Below are positions 13,445-15,055 of a DNA stretch of 15,055 nt, piece by piece (the stretch's first letter is position 1; each line of letters begins with the position of its first letter). The notes under the pieces were generated by a model. That model made no database searches. It had not been told where the DNA came from and saw nothing but the letters and a program-made list of their open reading frames with translations. Source of the DNA: a bacterium (GTDB lineage: Bacteria > Eremiobacterota > Eremiobacteria > Baltobacterales > Baltobacteraceae); contig JAJXVC010000019.1 of the NCBI GenBank assembly GCA_021782295.1, forward strand, positions 1 through 15,055. Direction: 5' to 3'. Position numbers and translations under genes: made by a program.

Positions 13445-14667
13445 AGAACTCTATCGGCAGTTTCGGCGAGGATCCGCAGGCTCCGCCCTGGCTCGGCCTC
13501 CTCCGGGCCCTGCTCGAGGAGCGCCCGCAACGCCGGCTCCGCGGCGACCGCCGCCCGCAAGGCCGGCTCGTCGCCATGGATCCCGAGCGCCCGGGCATCG
13601 GCGCTCCGTTCGAGCAAGGCGAGCGCCTCGCGGACGCGTGCCGCTGCAGCGAGATGCTCCGGGCTCGCGACCGCCGACATGGTGCGCGAACGACTGCTCG
13701 GCACGTCGATCGCCGGGTATCGCCCGCAGCCGGCAAGCACCGGCGAGAGCACGATGTGCCCGTCGAGCAGCGCGCGCGTCGCATCGAGCAGCGGATCCTC
13801 GGCGTCGGCGGCGAGCACGGTGGCGACGAGCGTAATCGAGCCGTGGCGCGTTGCGCCCGCTGCCTCCAACCAACGCGCGAGCGCGGGAACGACACTCGGC
13901 GGCCAGCCACCGCGCCCGAGCATCTCGCCGCGCGCGAGCGCGAGTTCGCGCAGCGCGCCGGCGTAACGCGCGAGACTATCGCAAAGCAACAACACGTGAA
14001 GCCCGCGCGCGCGTAGATGCACCGCATGCGCCATCGCAAACTCCGCCGCGGCAACGCATTCGGCGGCTCGCGCATCGCTTGTTGCTACGATCGTCGTCGT
14101 TCGGTCGTCGGTTCGCGCGATGGTGCGTTCGGCTTCGCGTCCGCGCTCGCCGATTGCCGCATAGACGACCGCATCGGCGGCGCATCCGCGCGCGATCGTA
14201 TCGAGCAACGTCGTCTTGCCCACGCCCGCTCCACCGAGAAGGCCGATACGCGCACCGCGACCGAGCGTGAGTAACGTGTCGATCGCGCGAACGCCGCACC
14301 AGAGGGGGCGATCGATCGGCACGCGTTCATGCGGTTGCGGGGCGGCAAAGCATGCACGGCGACGCACTCCGACGATCGGCGCGCCGCCGTCGATCGGGTC
14401 GCCGCTGCCGTTACAACTGCGGCCGAACAATGCACTCCCCAACGTCGCAAACTCGTCGTGCGGTGCGGCTCGCACCACGCTTCCCGGGCGCACGCCCTCG
14501 GGCGCATCGATGGGAACGATCGTCGCGCGCATCTCGCGCAACGCAACGACGACGCCGCGAGCCCCGCCCTGCAAGCGCACGCGCGAACCGAGATCGATCC
14601 CCGGCACTCGGGCCTCGATCGCCGCATCGTTGACGGCGAGCACCTCGCCGCTGCCTACGGCGTACAT
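13441..14667 (-). CDS. fliI: Flagellum-specific ATPase FliI
   Basis: FliI is the cytosolic hexameric ATPase of the flagellar export machine, related to the F1 beta subunit. The 408-residue product has Walker [10 protein letters not shown] (145-153), GERGREAE with its catalytic Glu (about 173-180), Walker [12 protein letters not shown] (226-236), [19 protein letters not shown] and the late motif [23 protein letters not shown]. These fit FliI rather than F1, where the DSLARYA and GYPPSV blocks differ. It is a little shorter than usual (about 430-450). The ATG at 14665-14667 overlaps the end of fliH by 13 bp. No fliJ follows; its place is taken by the lytic transglycosylase gene. Confidence 0.96.
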   Translation of the reverse strand: MYAVGSGEVLAVNDAAIEARVPGIDLGSRVRLQGGARGVVVALREMRATIVPIDAPEGVRPGSVVRAAPHDEFATLGSALFGRSCNGSGDPIDGGAPIVGVRRRACFAAPQPHERVPIDRPLWCGVRAIDTLLTLGRGARIGLLGGAGVGKTTLLDTIARGCAADAVVYAAIGERGREAERTIARTDDRTTTIVATSDARAAECVAAAEFAMAHAVHLRARGLHVLLLCDSLARYAGALRELALARGEMLGRGGWPPSVVPALARWLEAAGATRHGSITLVATVLAADAEDPLLDATRALLDGHIVLSPVLAGCGRYPAIDVPSSRSRTMSAVASPEHLAAAARVREALALLERSADARALGIHGDEPALRAAVAAEPALRALLEQGPEEAEPGRSLRILAETADRVL

Positions 14668-15055
14668 GCGTCGAGCACCGCCTGCAGACGAACGCCGAAG
14701 CGCGCATCGATACTGCCCTCGCGCAGTTCGAGCACCGCATCCCCCGGCGCGAGCGTCGAATCACGACGGCACGGAAGCGATGCGTCGTGCCAACGCGCGG
14801 CATCCTCGGGATGCAGGCGCATGCAGAGCGGTTCGCCGAGCATCTGTGCGCGAACGTTCGCGACGATCGCGGCGATTTCGCAGGGTGCAAGTTGCAACTC
14901 GCGTGCAAGGACGCCGGCTGCAACTTCACGGAGGAGCCGTGCGCACGCCGCATCGAGTGCATCGTTCAAGCGCGCATACCAACGTGCGCTCTCGGCGAGG
15001 GCGCGTGCCGCAGCCGCATCGCCGCTGCTCTCGTTTTCGCATGCAGGCGGCGTGG
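14655..15055 (-). CDS. fliH: Flagellar export ATPase regulator FliH, N-terminus outside window
   Basis: The frame is open to the right edge of the window, so only the last 132 codons are present. The sequence (ARWYARLNDALDAACARLL, VLARELQLAPCEIAAIVANV, LCMRLHPEDAARW, then LAPGDAVLELREGSIDARFG) matches the FliH/SctL C-terminal domain, including the P-x-D element and the G-x-IDA-x-x strand. FliH dimers bind FliI and tie it to the C-ring and gate. A TTG at 14967-14969 could be read as a start, but the homology pattern continues upstream of it, so the gene begins beyond 15055. Confidence 0.85.
   Translation of the reverse strand, partial: TPPACENESSGDAAAARALAESARWYARLNDALDAACARLLREVAAGVLARELQLAPCEIAAIVANVRAQMLGEPLCMRLHPEDAARWHDASLPCRRDSTLAPGDAVLELREGSIDARFGVRLQAVLDACTP

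Noticed and set aside
3852..14667. A virulence-type (injectisome) type III secretion system
   Set aside because: FliN, the FliM-like protein, FlhA, FlhB and a rod/hook-like gene in flagellar order point to a flagellum, and no secretin, needle or translocator gene is seen.

Overview
The window is GC-rich bacterial DNA. A 240-bp sample of fliP counted by hand is about 68% G+C. Every gene I can support lies on the minus strand, so transcription runs from high to low coordinates. The content is a flagellar type III export and switch gene cluster, followed by secD-secF and the start of a HIRAN/RecQ-like helicase gene. The order (fliH, fliI, small genes, rod/hook-like gene, fliM, fliN, fliP, fliQ, fliR, flhB, flhA) resembles the large flagellar operon of Firmicutes and some deep-branching phyla. 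I cannot fix the phylum from sequence alone. A GC-rich deep-branching lineage such as Eremiobacterota (WPS-2) is a guess.

Layout in the direction of transcription. At 15055-12155 are fliH (N-terminus outside the window), fliI, a lytic transglycosylase without a signal peptide, and a small protein at the fliK position. At 12154-10391 are a divergent FlgE/F/G-like rod or hook protein, a short FliM-like switch protein and FliN. A 22-bp perfect palindrome sits just before fliP (10330-9674). The export-gate run is then interrupted by a higB-higA toxin-antitoxin islet and by metF. It resumes at 7886-3852 with fliQ, fliR, flhB and flhA, joined by 4-base stop/start overlaps. After 88 bp holding a plausible promoter come secD and secF (3763-1111). 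A HIRAN plus RecQ-like helicase gene begins inside the end of secF and leaves the window at position 1.

The most notable structure is the toxin-antitoxin islet. It lies exactly at the 3' end of fliP, between two identical 52-bp copies of the last 18 codons of fliP (8877-8928 and 9678-9729). The copy next to metF keeps what looks like the original fliP stop codon (TAA), 9 bp from the metF start. The other copy completes the present fliP gene and ends in TGA supplied by the islet. Insertion of an 801-bp unit that restored its target gene explains this, and recombination between the repeats would remove it cleanly. I see no recombinase in the islet. It carries its own promoter (TTGACG, 17 bp, TATCAT) with an 8+8 inverted repeat over the -10 and spacer, a natural HigA operator. 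No strong terminator separates it from metF, fliQ, fliR, flhB and flhA.

Together the genes would encode the FliP/Q/R-FlhB-FlhA export gate, its FliH/FliI ATPase module, the FliM/FliN switch and a muralytic enzyme for passing the cell wall. SecD/SecF serve general protein export, and MetF makes 5-methyl-tetrahydrofolate. No gap between genes exceeds about 90 bp, and I saw no tRNA, rRNA, CRISPR array or insertion sequence.
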